A stretch of DNA of 64,000 nucleotides, from assembly GCA_022316685.1 (NCBI GenBank), contig JAKJHU010000107.1, positions 806,001 to 870,000 on the forward strand, in the 5' to 3' direction. The notes under the pieces were generated by a model that was not told where the DNA came from, made no database searches, and saw only the letters and a program-made list of their open reading frames with translations. Position numbers and translations under genes: made by a program. The DNA is from Progne subis subis (taxonomy: Eukaryota > Chordata > Aves > Passeriformes > Hirundinidae). Below, piece after piece: positions 12,351-23,668 of the stretch; positions within the stretch are counted from its first letter, which is position 1, and each line of letters starts with the position of its first letter.

Positions 12351-12640
12351 TTTCTTTTGTGAGGAGTCTCTGTGCTCACTGAGTGATACCTCATAAGTTT
12401 CCTCTGAGGAACAGATGGCGATGTTTCAACAGGTCCCAGGGATTCCTGGCTCTCCGTGGGTAAATGACTGAGCGTGTTTGCTCGCCTCCGAAAGCTCTGC
12501 TGGGGCAGCACAACAGATCGCTCCAGGGTGGAATCCTCTGTGTCACTGTAGAGATCATCCACTGATCCACTGGTCTTGACAGCATTTTCTGCAGGAAGTG
12601 TAGGAGGTCTGTCTTTCTCCTTTTCACACAATGGTGGCTC
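12351..12640 (-). CDS. TBC1D1: TBC1D1 coding exon with Akt-type Thr site
   Basis: A 290-nt exon, 96 codons plus two bases, chain residues 428-523. The acceptor is ctgctag|GAG (phase 0); the donor is AGAAA|gtaagc (phase 2). It carries QQSFRRRANTLSHLP: the RRRANT motif matches the Akt/SGK/RSK site (human Thr596), here chain residue Thr483, a second 14-3-3 site. QRKLMRYHSVSTETP follows near the end and is also conserved. An acidic stretch (DDLYSDTEDS) precedes the Akt site. Two bases (AA) of a Lys/Asn codon are left for the next exon: constitutive splicing to 6,909 makes Asn, inclusion of the cassette at 10,643 also makes Asn. The acceptor lies only about 20 bp from a sequence repeated at 16.6 kb. 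Confidence 0.97.
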
Positions 12641-13728
12641 CTAGCAGTGCAAGAAATAAGGTTATCGATATGTGGGCTTAGAACCCATCTTTGAGACTGC
12701 AGTACCATGTCATTATTCATATCCCGCAGACCTCTGCTTCAAACACACACATTTTTATCAAGCTAGGTCAAAGAAAGATGTTTGATGTTTTATGTCCTTG
12801 TTATTTATCACATAGGCCAAGAAAGCAGAGTCTTTACTTTCAGTAAGAGAAAATTTTGAGTAATTTTGGGAGTAATTGTATTTTATACTATGTTGAATAC
12901 AACTCAGAAGAAATAGGGTCAGAACAAAAGGGTGAGGTTTGGTGAACAGTGAAAAGGGGGGCTTGTAGGCTGTATCTTTAGCAACCCACCTAACCATATA
13001 ATATTCCTCTTGCCTACCTCCAGATTTACACAAAGGGCTTAAGCCTATGACTAGATGTTTACTTCAATTCCAAGCCATGCGTTTTCTTTATTCCTCACCT
13101 TGTGTGTTTCCTGCAGAATCAGCCATTTTTTCAAAAACATAACCAGAAAGAGCAGAACTTGTTTACACGACAGGAGTCTGCAGGTGAGCAGGCATCACAG
13201 CAGAATCAACAGCTGTGTATCTGAGCCTGCAAAGCGCTGTGTTGCTCCAGGGAAGAAGACTAGCTTCTTCCATGCTGTTTGCTTGTATTGTTTTATACAG
13301 ACTAAAAGCTTTCTAAACACACAAACAGGGAAATTACTCTACTTCTTGGTTTAGTTTTATGTTTCTTATTAATACAGTCCTGCATTCACAGTATGACCTT
13401 TCAGGGCTAAAACCAGTTAGATTAGGCTAGGCAGCACGGTCATTATAGCACTCATTACGCTGCACACTGCTGTAAAATTCAGATGATGTTATACAATATT
13501 TTATTTCACATATACTCACATATTCATACAAAATATATGTCATATACAGTACAAGGCATTTATAATTCAATAGCACTTCTCTGGTTTAAAACAAAGGGAA
13601 CAGAATGAAAAGCTTGAAAGCAACTTGAAACATTTCACATCTGACCATATTTCACACTTGCTTAGTTGTTTCAGGGAACGTTTTTTCAAGTGTCTTGAAT
13701 ATGTACAATTATCCCAGACTTTACTTAC
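12641..13728 (-). other. TBC1D1: TBC1D1 intron
   Basis: Intron upstream of the Akt-site exon. It contains copy 1 of a repeated intronic segment (12,661-12,875) that ends about 20 nt before the splice acceptor; the rest is unremarkable. Confidence 0.85.
12661..12875 (+). repeat. Intronic direct repeat, copy 1
   Basis: About 210 bp matching 16,612-16,821 in the same orientation at roughly nine bases in ten by eye. Shared blocks include CTTTGAGACTGCAGTACCAT and TTTTTATCAAGCTAGGTCAA. Similarity stops near 12,875 and starts at 12,661, beside the acceptor of the exon at 12,640; the exon itself is not duplicated. It is not a transposon family I recognise. Confidence 0.9.
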
Positions 13729-13815
13729 TTTATTTGTGCCGCTTAAGGTACTGGACATAGAGCTGTCCAAATCCACAGATCCAGAACTGTCCAGTGGGCC
13801 TCTGGCTTTACTGCC
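13729..13815 (-). CDS. TBC1D1: TBC1D1 coding exon, serine-rich linker
   Basis: An 87-nt exon of 29 codons, chain residues 399-427: GSKARGPLDSSGSVDLDSS then MSSTLSGTNK. The acceptor is tctacag|GGC and the donor AAA|gtaagt, phase 0. The SVDLDSSxSSTLS block is the recognisable TBC1D1 signature. The segment is serine-rich and likely disordered, part of the phospho-regulated region between PTB2 and the Rab-GAP domain. Confidence 0.95.
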
Positions 13816-15846
13816 CTGTAGAAATAAAGACCATCAGCAGTTAAGATTATGATATATCGGGCACACCAAAGAGATCTGGGTAGCACAGTTGGGATCTATA
13901 GTTTTCACAGATAGTATCAAATTTAATTTCCTGAAATGCCTAAAAATATCCTTTTTCCCTATGGGAAACAAAGGCTTCATTCAAGATAGTCTCTGTCAAC
14001 TTGAAAGATCCTGTAGAATGAAGGAATTCTCATGTGCTTTCCATGATATGTAAATAATCATGCTTCACATGTACTAGAACTACTGTTGAAGTACCTTCTG
14101 TATAAGGTACTTACAAAGATATAGGGAAATGAAAAGGATGTCTTTTACTAAAGATAAAACCCATGTAAATTTAGGACACAGTAAAACATAATTTCTGGTA
14201 TTACCACTTCAGTGCCTACAAATCAGAAAGCATAAATATTTCTGTAGAAACTGTGAACAATATTTTTGTATCATTTGTTTGAGTAATGTTTTTGTGTAAC
14301 CAGAAGAATATCTGATGAATCCTGATGTGCTAAAACAATTATGGAACCTGTATCTTCCTAACCTTAAATCATATCGTTTTCTAATGTTATGAAGTTAAAG
14401 CTCATGTTCTCTTTGAAGTTTTAATCCAGGTAAAGTATAAAATGTTGTCATTATTCACAACAGCGGCTATCTCTCTTTGAAGTTCAGCCAAAACTTCAGG
14501 CTTCAGATCTATCAAAATCAAGAGTTTCCATCAAAACAGCAATGACAGTGAAAATGCAACCAGTGTACAGCTATGCTTATGTGAAGGCAGCTTATACCAG
14601 TCAGGAAAAACTGAAAAAAATTAGAACAGTATTACAGCTAATGTTACACTAACATTATCCTGAGCACAGCTGCAGCAGGATTTTATAGGGGTGGATTCTA
14701 GAAATGCTGTCTGGGAAGTAATAAGAGGAGATACGAAATTAAAAATTGTTTCTATGCATACAATTATAACAGGAAAACCACACTTTTGCTATCATTTGTC
14801 TTAAGAGAATGGGTTAAATATGATGTTTGGAACAAGCTTTGAAAACCTAGTTTTGTCACTGTGAGTTGCTTGTCTGCAAACTAGTAAATGGTACTACATA
14901 TTGCTTCAATGTAACTTTTTGCTGACTACAAATGAGAATGTCCAATTTCTGTTCCTGAGTATTTTTTGTCTGGCATTCTGTCACAACTCTTTTGTTGTAA
15001 GATCTGATTTTTTTTAATTCTTTGTCAAGCAGAAGTCCTTCCAAGCCTCCCTACTATTTTCCTCAGACTTTTCTCATGAGATGCAAAATGAAGTCTATTT
15101 GAATGAGAAGACACTCCATAGAATTAAATTGTGATTAAACTTGACATCTGATTTAATTTCAAACTGGTTACTTTTGGCAGCTAATTTCAGTGATCTGTCC
15201 ATGATAAACATTTTCGCAGAATCACGGTATCAACTAGGTTGGAAAAGAATCATTATCACATAGAAGCTCAAGTTCTTTCCACTAATCAGTATTTCCAGAC
15301 ACTGTCTACAGAGAATTTTACCAGATGTAATATTGCATAGATGCCTTCATGTTCTTAGTGCCATTCTTTACATTCCTAACCTTCAAATAATTTACAGGAT
15401 TTAAAAGTTCAGATATCCCAGTATTCATCAGTTCTGTGTCAGCTAATAAATCTCACTAGAAATGCTTAGTCAGTTCCTTAGTAGTTTCCTTCTACATAAA
15501 GAGAAGTGAACAATTATAATAACTGTTTTAACTTTCTAAATCCAAAAGAGAAATAAAACAGTTGTTGCTTTTTATAAATCCTCATGTGAAACCTCATCTT
15601 AATTTTTTGAAATGCCTATATATGCACTTTCTTATGTAGGAATTAGTTCACTTCATCCAGGACTTGGTATTCTCTCTACCAAAGCCCTGGTATTTTGTCT
15701 TCTAAAATATACACTCAAATATTTTTGTCACTGTGACTTTAATAACCTTTGGGTTACAGCCTGGAATGATAACAAATAAGAATTTTCTATCAAATAAATA
15801 AAGCAATGACATTATGCTCAAAGACAATAAACATGAAGATACTTAC
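13816..15846 (-). other. TBC1D1: TBC1D1 intron
   Basis: AT-rich intron. A short degraded piece near 15,217-15,260 (AGAATCACGGTATCAACTAG, then GTTGGAAAAGA) resembles the reversed 3' end of a CR1 element. No further exon seen. Confidence 0.8.
15217..15260 (-). mobile_element. Degraded CR1 3'-end fragment (possible)
   Basis: The order of AGAATCACGGTATCA, then TAGGTTGGAAAAGA, resembles the reverse complement of avian CR1 3' ends. It is too short and diverged for a firm call. Confidence 0.4.
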
Positions 15847-15975
15847 ACGTGATAAAATACTTTCAAAAGATTCTGTAAGAGACCTTTTTGCTTTATTCTT
15901 TAACATGTCTAATCTGAATCTTGGAGCACTGCTGGACACTTCATTTACAGCATTTTCAGCAGGAGGTTGTGAAAC
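15847..15975 (-). CDS. TBC1D1: TBC1D1 coding exon, basic conserved helix
   Basis: A 129-nt exon of 43 codons, chain residues 356-398. It ends with RFRLDMLKNKAKRSLTESF and ESILSR, a block nearly identical in TBC1D1 and TBC1D4 and the most conserved part of the linker. The acceptor is ttgcag|GTT and the donor CGT|gtaagt, phase 0. The exon's first half (VSQPPAENAVNEVSSSAP) is poorly conserved. An ORF call that begins with Met upstream of VSQ simply reads back into the intron. Confidence 0.96.
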
Positions 15976-18485
15976 CTGCAAGTGTTTAAAAACAGAAATG
16001 CGAAATTCTCAACAGCATGGAGAAAATCTCAGTGAATAGTTTGAAGACTTCTGTAATCTGAATCAATAGATTTTCCTCGGTGTTCTCAGCTTGTCATGCC
16101 TTTTTCTCTAGTGTACTCAAACTGAAGTTTAACAAACTCTCCTAAAATAAGGACAGGAAATCTCTTACAGGAAATGTGTTGAGTGAACTAGCATGCTCCA
16201 GAAGAATTGCTGTTTTAATATGGATTTACAGCTCTGCTGACAGATTTTAATTTATGCCAATGTAGAATTACAAATTCTAAACTGTTTAAGTGTAACAGAT
16301 TAGAGATTTATCATGGATTTCCTTTTCTTCAACCAAGAAATTATTCAAAATCTCATCATTAACAGAAACTCTCAACTTCCTCCATTATAGTAAAATGGGT
16401 CTTTCTAAGGGCCACGAAGATGTGTGACAATTTAACTCTTCTATATATTTCAAATGTAGAAACATTTCCACCTTAAAGCTAACAGTCAATTGAGAGTTTT
16501 GCATCTTGAATAAATATTTCAGTCCATTTTTACTGCTGGTGAATACTAATGCAGCAAACATAAAAACAATACTATGATGCAAATATTACCATCCAAAGCC
16601 AATATCTGCATGTTATCAATATGTGGGCTTAAAATCCATCTTTGAGACTGCAGTACCATGTCTTTATTCATATCCCACAGACCTCTGCTTCAGACACATA
16701 CATTTTTATCAAGCTAGGTCAAAGAAAGGTGTTTGATGCTTTATGCCCTTGTTATTCATCACTTAGGCCAACAAAGCAGAATCGTTACTTTGCAGAGAAA
16801 ATTTTGAGTAACTGGGGAGTACCATTCCTAAACTGTGACACCTTCCCTCATTCTCCAAGGGTAAATCATGCTGCTTGTTATTACATTCTTACGAAAGGAT
16901 ATGTACTTTCAAGTTTTTGTTAAACAAGATCCATATACTAGTATCACATTTTGTCTTTTTTCTCCCCTGATTTAAATATATATTTTTTAAAAGGGCAATG
17001 AAAATCATGAAAGTGAATATACAGAACAGACAGGAACAGGGACATCAGGGTGTCATGGGTTAATGATTGCTGAGACAAAGAGTATGTGTTCAAAGGTATC
17101 TGCTATTACACAGGCCTGGAGATAAATTATCACAGTAAATATAAAACGTTGTGCTGAGACAAATGATAGACTGAGAGGAAGTCAGTTCTCTTCTTAGAAC
17201 ACTGGCATCTTTGCAAGTATCAAATTAACCAATCTGGTTTCAGGAATTGAACAAACAAATTGCAGCAGGCCTTAGAAATTTTCAAATCATTGAAGACATA
17301 CTAAGATCTTATCTCACTTTGTATATCCCTACTTCCAAGCTGTTTGTGACCAACAACTATTTGACCATCAGCTAGCATTATACCAAACAAAAATATTTCA
17401 CATATGATGATAGAGGACCTCAGGCAATGTTTCTTCCTCTCATCCCACAACTGAAATGCTTTTTTCTTAAAAGCGTATTTCTGGTAAGATGCCCAAGATA
17501 ATAAATCAGAGAGTGAAATATGCAATTTTCTTTCTGTTTACTCAGGGAGGTCAATAATTAGCTAGTAAGCCATAAAAGGAGAAGAGATTAACAAAGTGAA
17601 AGTACAGAAAAGGAAGATATGCTGCTGCTTTCCTAATTTCTTCACAGGTCTAATTTGCTCTCCATATATCCATTTGCTAGTTTATATCACAAATGGCTGA
17701 CAGCAATCATCACAGTGGAATTATCAACCAAAACTAGAGGGACAGTCAAGACTTTAAAAGTGTCTAAGTAATTGGAAATTAAAGTTTCCAGAGAACAGAT
17801 GGAATCCTTTTTTAAATACTAACCTCCTTGAGTTGTCTCAAGGTAGCTACTCACAAGCCAAGGCATCCAAAATCACTAATCCCTGTGGAGAAACCTTAAC
17901 TGTGTTGTATAAATAGCCAGTTAAACAGCATGGATGGAACCTGATAGAGAATAAAAGGTAGCTCATCTCTCTGGACATGGACGAGAGTCTCTGCTGCCGT
18001 TTCTGCAGCAATCCTCCTCATCTTAAGGCCACTTCAAATGGTTGTTTGCACACAAGAAATATCTTTTAGTCTTGAGTAAATGTAATAGGCTTTATCAATG
18101 ATCAAATCCAATGTATTGTCATTACATTGACTCTGACAGCGAGATAGCAAATGCCACAGATCAGCTGAGAACAATCACATATTCATTATACATTCTCTCA
18201 TATATATTGAATTTTCATTGCAGTGAGAACAAATAAACAATTCAGGAGTCTGCTTTATTTGCACCTCTGTCTTGAAATCACCAGGGACCTCAAAATCTGA
18301 GATATCTGTTTTGGTGCATGACAATAGTTTATGAACCGTAAGCAAACCCAGTATTCACCACTGCTTACACATTGATGTTTCAAATTGCAAGTGATGGAAA
18401 TTTGCCTTTGGAAATATACAAAAATCGAACATAATTTTTTTTCCTGGCTTCTCTTCACATGAACTAAAATGGAATGATTACTTAC
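15976..18485 (-). other. TBC1D1: TBC1D1 intron
   Basis: Intron holding copy 2 of the intronic direct repeat (16,612-16,821). Otherwise AT-rich with nothing recognised. Confidence 0.85.
16612..16821 (+). repeat. Intronic direct repeat, copy 2
   Basis: Partner of 12,661-12,875, about 3.95 kb away, in the intron between the KLRPRNEQ and RFRLDMLKN exons. Small indels occur near the right end (around 16,790). No exon accompanies it. Confidence 0.9.
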
Positions 18486-18596
18486 CTGTTTTGCTTCTCC
18501 AACATGAACGTGGTCCTTCTGTTTTTCTTCATACATGTTTCTCAAAAGAGAGATAATCAGCTCATTCTCTTTTTGTTCATTTCGTGGTCTTAATTT
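18486..18596 (-). CDS. TBC1D1: TBC1D1 coding exon, charged helix
   Basis: A 111-nt exon of 37 codons, chain residues 319-355: KLRPRNEQKENELIISLLRN through MYEEKQKDHVHVGEAKQ. The acceptor is ttacag|AAA and the donor CAG|gtaagt, both phase 0. Human TBC1D1 has a nearly colinear segment (KLRPRNEQRENELIISFLRC). A 96-codon open frame overlaps the exon on the same strand, but it is the intron read-through of this frame beyond the donor. Function of the segment: a charged helical linker downstream of PTB2, no known catalytic role. Confidence 0.95.
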
Positions 18597-20201
18597 CTGT
18601 AATTGAAAACACCAGAAGCACAGTAATTATACAATGGTGTAACAATTAGCAAATATTTACTCTTTTCATTCAATAAATAAATCAGCAACGCAGGAACAAG
18701 TTTAGTCTGTAAATGCTACTACTCCAGTCCACCAGAGGACACCAGTGTCCCAGGCAAAGCACCAGTACAGCCACCAAAGCACCTGACCTCACTTCAAACA
18801 CGACAGAACTTACACCTAAGACACAGGACAGCTGTATAGATATCAAACTGCCACAAGAAAATAAAGGCTTTAAAAATATTTTTTCCAATTATCTTTTGAT
18901 ATAAAGAAAAATGAACCACTGTACTTCTGAGTCTGTAGCATACATGGAGTACTGTCCTAGAGATAGGATTCACAACGCTTCTCCTAGAAATCCTTCACAC
19001 TGGACATTTAATTTTCGTGAAAAGGACATAGTTTTTTTATAAATTGGTGCACAAGGTGAACATATTTATCTGTGCTGCATTTTATTTAGATCTGAATTAT
19101 TGTAAGAGAAGATTTTAAAACAATTTATTAAAAAATTTAATCCCAGAAATTCAACTTTTGAAAAACATACACTGCCTTAAACCTATTGATATAATGCAGA
19201 GGATGCAGTACAAACTAATGCCAAGGCAGCACATTACATTAGTAAAAGTACCACAGGATGACAGTTACCTAAAAATGCAACTCATGGTAACAATACATGG
19301 ATCTGCAAGAATGCAACATACCAGGCTGTCCAACTGAAAAGGTTAGCTGAGAAAGATGGGCAGGAGATTTGTACTTTACCCTTAGTTTTACCAGGTTAAT
19401 CGGTAGCAGACCCTCACCAGAAGCCATTAACAGTTTCCTGTGACCTACTAGAAGCTTCAGACTGTGTGCAGAACACTAAAAGGCACCAGTGCTCCTAGCT
19501 GCTGTATGCTAAGAAATTAATTAGCTCATGGAATTGGTCCCACAGAGTAACTTCCAAATTTGGTATTGAGTGATAAACTGCCACGTGGAAACACAGAAAG
19601 AGACTGAAATGACTCAAGAGAGGAAGGAAACATTACTTTTTTTAAAGTTTAAAATTTCCTAATCTTCAACAATGTGTAAATCCCAGTGACATTTCCTACA
19701 ATGCACATCATCTGTTTTAAATCCAGCTATGCTTTCCTCTGTCCTAAAATAGATTTAATTAAGAAGATAGAAAGTTTAACTTCTTTAGTTAGTTAGACAA
19801 GAATTAAGATCTAGGAGAAATTTTAGGCAAGAAAATTTCTGATCTGGGAATATTACAGTAATTTGTTTTGGTCAAAGTTAACAGTTTGAATGCCCTCACA
19901 GTACAAGTTATTGCCTTCACCCATTAAAAATGTGTTCAGTTTTATTCAGTGAGAAAGCAACATCTTCATGGAAAGCAAGGAGTATTAGGGGATGAAAAAT
20001 GAGTAAAACAGTCCTTTTCATCAAAAGATAGGTCTTTTACAACTCTAGACAAACAATTGAAATTAAAGCACAAGCTGGCTAACAGTCTATTAAGTGAAAA
20101 TAATGAATGATTCACAAAAAATGAAAATAACTTCTGTGTTTTACACAGATGTTAGCAAAAAACACCAACTGCTTTAAAATCTTGTAGGAAACAAAGCTTA
20201 C
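18597..20201 (-). other. TBC1D1: TBC1D1 intron
   Basis: AT-rich intron, no exon or repeat recognised. Confidence 0.85.
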
Positions 20202-20293
20202 CTGAACCTCTTCAAAAACAGAGGCCTGTTCCTGGTTATTTAGTGTGGTTAGATGCTTTTGTAGTTCTAGTTTAGTCTTAGAAGGATGCAGCC
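20202..20293 (-). CDS. TBC1D1: TBC1D1 coding exon, linker after PTB2
   Basis: A 92-nt exon, chain residues 288-318 once the split Gly is restored: G-LHPSKTKLELQKHLTTL then NNQEQASVFEEVQ. The acceptor is ggtag|GGC (phase 1) and the donor CAG|gtaagc (phase 0). The sequence is a predicted helix rich in Leu, Glu and Gln. It matches the TBC1D1 segment between the PTB2 domain and the basic/acidic helix of the next exon. The first residues after the junction (LHP) differ from the MNS I recall in human. Confidence 0.95.
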
Positions 20294-21717
20294 CTACCAA
20301 GAGGAACAAAAAAGAACAAATTACAGGGTCAATTTTTTCAGAATTAATCAATCACATAAATATGCTCATCATTTTAAGCCAAAGCTTGTCAATTATTTGA
20401 GCTGGCCCATTCCACTATTTCTTAATAGGGCATTAGAAAGAACTCTAGGTTAATTTAAAGCAACTACTAAACTCAATGCCTTTAAAATGAGGGACATGAA
20501 CCCTGCAATGAGGAGATTTACTGAGCACAGACCAGGATTATACTCTTAGCTGAAGATTCCATTACCACACAACATAAAATAAACCCACAATCTACTGCAT
20601 TTTAGCAGACTGTTTTGTTGGTGTTTTGTTCAGTGCTGCTTGGATTTTGTTTACTGGTATAAAGAGAATTCCCTTTCATTTTCTCCCATTTCTATGTTGT
20701 GAACTCTTCTCAGAACAAGTAAATTCATTGCCTGTTAGTGGAGGTCTTACTTTGCCTCTTCATGAAAGCATTTATTGACAGTCTAAAGCAGACTACCCTT
20801 TCATTCAGATTTTTTTTTCTGTTGTCATCCTGGGTTAAATTCCTTTTCTCTGTTGTCTGTGGAAAACAGCAAACCGTCAACAGTATTGTACATTTCAGTT
20901 TCTGATCATGGAATATCTCCTTTAGAAGCAGATGATACAACTAACAAGGTGGCATGATTGAAGGCATTAAGAAACATTTGATTTTAAGAAACTTCCTAAA
21001 AATCACAGCTAGCTGAAAACCAAAATAGAGTAAAAGTAGTTTTGGAAGTTCTCCAATTTTATCAAATTAATACTAGGCAGGTTTTAGTCCAACAAGCCAC
21101 TGTCACGTGATCTGACAAGCTGCTGTTGCCCTTTATTCACCCCAAACATCACTCAAATCTAAAAAAAAAAAAAAAAACAAAATCTAAATGCGAAATTTGC
21201 TGAAACATAAAGATGTTTGCACTTCTGTTCTGGGTGACAAGCACAATTCTAATTTCTGTGCTTTTTCTAATTTTCATGAAGGGGCATAGCTCAGCACTCC
21301 AAGCACACACATTAAAAGCATATTGCTCAGTTCCTGCTTAGTGATACTATAAAGCCAGTTTCTAAGTGGATTCAATAGGACAGCTATTGCAGCATCTATC
21401 CTTCAGAGGTTCCTTATCTACAGTCTTCTGCATTGACAGGGCTAAGAGAGACAAACAAGCTGCAACTCACTCATATTTACACTTGCAAATAGTTTTCAAA
21501 AATTCGACTAAAACACAATAAAGGAGCTTAAATCTTGTTAGAAAATTCTTATTACTTTACAGAAAACCTGTCCTCTAAATAAAAGTACTCCTTTCAACTT
21601 TCCACCCGAGATCCCAAGCTCTTTTTAAGCACTGATTTCCTCAGGATTTTACATACTGTCCCCCCCCAGTGAATCTGCCAGAAAAAATATTCACCCAGAA
21701 AATTCTTTAAACCTCAC
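20294..21717 (-). other. TBC1D1: TBC1D1 intron
   Basis: Intron with an A homopolymer of about 17 near 21,161-21,177. Nothing else recognised. Confidence 0.85.
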
Positions 21718-21850
21718 CTTCTATCTTTTCACAGAGTTTATGCAAACTTTGCATAGGACACCCTTCACAGAGCTGTGGCTGTGCCTTGGAAGTTTGTTGA
21801 ACAGCAGCCACAGTGAAAGCCTGTTTCAATGTCATCATGATTTCATCAAC
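21718..21850 (-). CDS. TBC1D1: TBC1D1 coding exon, PTB2 terminal helix
   Basis: A 133-nt exon, 44 codons plus one base, chain residues 244-287. It starts [19 protein letters not shown], the closing amphipathic helix of the PTB domain, and runs through [19 protein letters not shown]. The acceptor is tttcag|GTT and the donor GAAG|gtgagg, so it leaves one base of a Gly codon (phase 1) that the next exon completes. The [18 protein letters not shown] motif after the helix is highly conserved in TBC1D1 and TBC1D4. Confidence 0.97.
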
Positions 21851-22480
21851 CTGAAAAGAACGGCATGCAAAAGAACAGAATTTCACTCTTCTACTATTTT
21901 CCTTAACACTAACACAACAGTCTTTTAAAATGATACTGCCCCTTGCCTTGCTTGGGAATGTGCTTATGATCAAAAAGACAAGCTGTTCCTACGTCGGCTC
22001 TGTGCACAAACACACAAGCACAATAAAACTCCTCATGAACTCATGTCTCTTGCAGGCCACTCAATTTTATTACTGTGATCTAATGAAAGATCCTACTCTC
22101 TATTTCAAACCCCTTTCTTGTAAATGATAAAAAAGCTTACTGCAGTTGTGATGCTCTGGTCTTACTTGGAAGACAGGAGTGTAGTCTGGATTTTCAGAAC
22201 AAGTGCCCTAAGAGAAAACTCTCCCCAAAAAAGAGGCATAAGGTCTAACTCAGTTTGTGAAAAGAAACAAGATTTAGTGGATTTTTAAGAGGATTTTAAC
22301 TTCTGCCCTCAAAACAAATGAAAAAGTCTCTTGCAGACTGCTATATTAGTTACGTTTTTGAAACACTTGTATTTCTGAGTGAAACAGGATTTGAAGACAT
22401 TCAGCAAAATACAGAGCATGGAGCAAAAGAAGACTTTTAGGACCTAATATTCTATTTGGCTATTGTTTTCTTTCACTTAC
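21851..22480 (-). other. TBC1D1: TBC1D1 intron
   Basis: Short intron between two PTB2 exons, no recognisable element. Confidence 0.85.
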
Positions 22481-22585
22481 CAGTGCTTCATCTGTACACT
22501 GAAACACATAGCAAACAAAGTGGAAGCCTCCATTTTCTGAAGACTCTCTACAGATGAACCCAAAGTGATCCACATGTCTAATTCC
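22481..22585 (-). CDS. TBC1D1: TBC1D1 coding exon, PTB2 C-terminal strands
   Basis: A 105-nt exon of 35 codons, chain residues 209-243, [15 protein letters not shown] through [15 protein letters not shown]. The acceptor is gctag|GGA and the donor CTG|gtaagt, both phase 0. It encodes the PTB strands with the HFGFICRE and [10 protein letters not shown] signatures. It is too short for a simple ORF search and was found by reading the splice-bounded frame. Its position between the flanking PTB exons and its phase both fit TBC1D1. Confidence 0.96.
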
Positions 22586-23578
22586 CTAGCAAAGAAACAA
22601 CAGCAATGAAACAGTCATATCTACTTTCAATGTTTTGTACCTGTATTCCTTTCAGGAAGAAAAGAACAAATTAGCATTACATATAGGTCACTTAATCTCT
22701 GTTACAGCTACATTAAAGACATCTTGCCATTAAAATTCTGTCCTGTTATAGAACTTAATATTTCATGAATCTTTGGAATTTCAATTGAGTCAGACATTGT
22801 TTGGTTTTCTGTTTTGCTTTTAATGGATGAAGTATAAAAGAGCATGTAGTAGACCTAGAGACTAATAAATTCTGTTCAAAATGCATTTTACTCTGAAATT
22901 TTCAGCATATGTGCCTGTATGTATAGTGGTGAAAGCTACTGTCATCAAAGTAAAAACCAAAGCAATTTATGGAAAACAAAACCTACAAAACAAACCAAAA
23001 AACTTCAGGCAAAAGAACAGAGAAACAAACTGTGGCACAAGGAACAGTGATTAATAGTGAATGAGGAGGCTCTGACACATGCCAGCCCTCAGTGCATCAC
23101 ACATACTACCTCTGCCTGGCAGAGGACAGTTCCTCGTTTAAACACATGCAACTTATATCCTTGAAAATAACATATTTTTCAAGTATTTTTCAGATAATTC
23201 TTACATATAATTTTTCTCTTTTCATTCTCACTTCTTGAAAAATACTGCTCAGAGATCCCAAGATTTGCACGACCGCAATCATGCTCACTGCAATCTCAAA
23301 CAAGGATGTGTTCCTGACCAGCGTGTTCCTTCTAGCTAATATTATTCATCCACTGCTTACAGAAGGGTGTCTTTATTTCAGAAATCACAATGCAAAGCAT
23401 GAAAGAAGAGATGATCTTATAAAATTACCGATTAATTAGCAGCATTTCAATAGCAATCACTAAAACTGCTGTTGAGAGAATCCATGTGGAGTGCAAGGAG
23501 GGAGGACTACATGAGCATTCACAAGTAGAGAATATTTAAACAATAAAAAAAGAGAAAAAGAATACACTACAGTCTTAC
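22586..23578 (-). other. TBC1D1: TBC1D1 intron
   Basis: Short intron between two PTB2 exons, no recognisable element. Confidence 0.85.
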
Positions 23579-23668
23579 CTGAGAACAAAAGGATATTTCT
23601 TTAAAGCTTTTTTCAATTGCAACTTTTTTTGTGTCAGGACTGATAAGGTAAACTTCAGACTGGCCAAC
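23579..23668 (-). CDS. TBC1D1: TBC1D1 coding exon, PTB2 core
   Basis: A 90-nt exon of 30 codons, chain residues 179-208, beginning [15 protein letters not shown] and ending KEISFCSQ. The acceptor is tttttag|GTT and the donor CAG|gtaaga, phase 0 at both ends. It supplies the central strands of the PTB/PID fold. YLISPDTKK followed by the FKEISFCSQ strand matches TBC1D1 and its paralogue TBC1D4. The first residue is Val where I recall Ile in human. An open frame of 88 codons overlaps it in another register, but only this frame carries family sequence and is bounded by splice sites. Confidence 0.96.
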
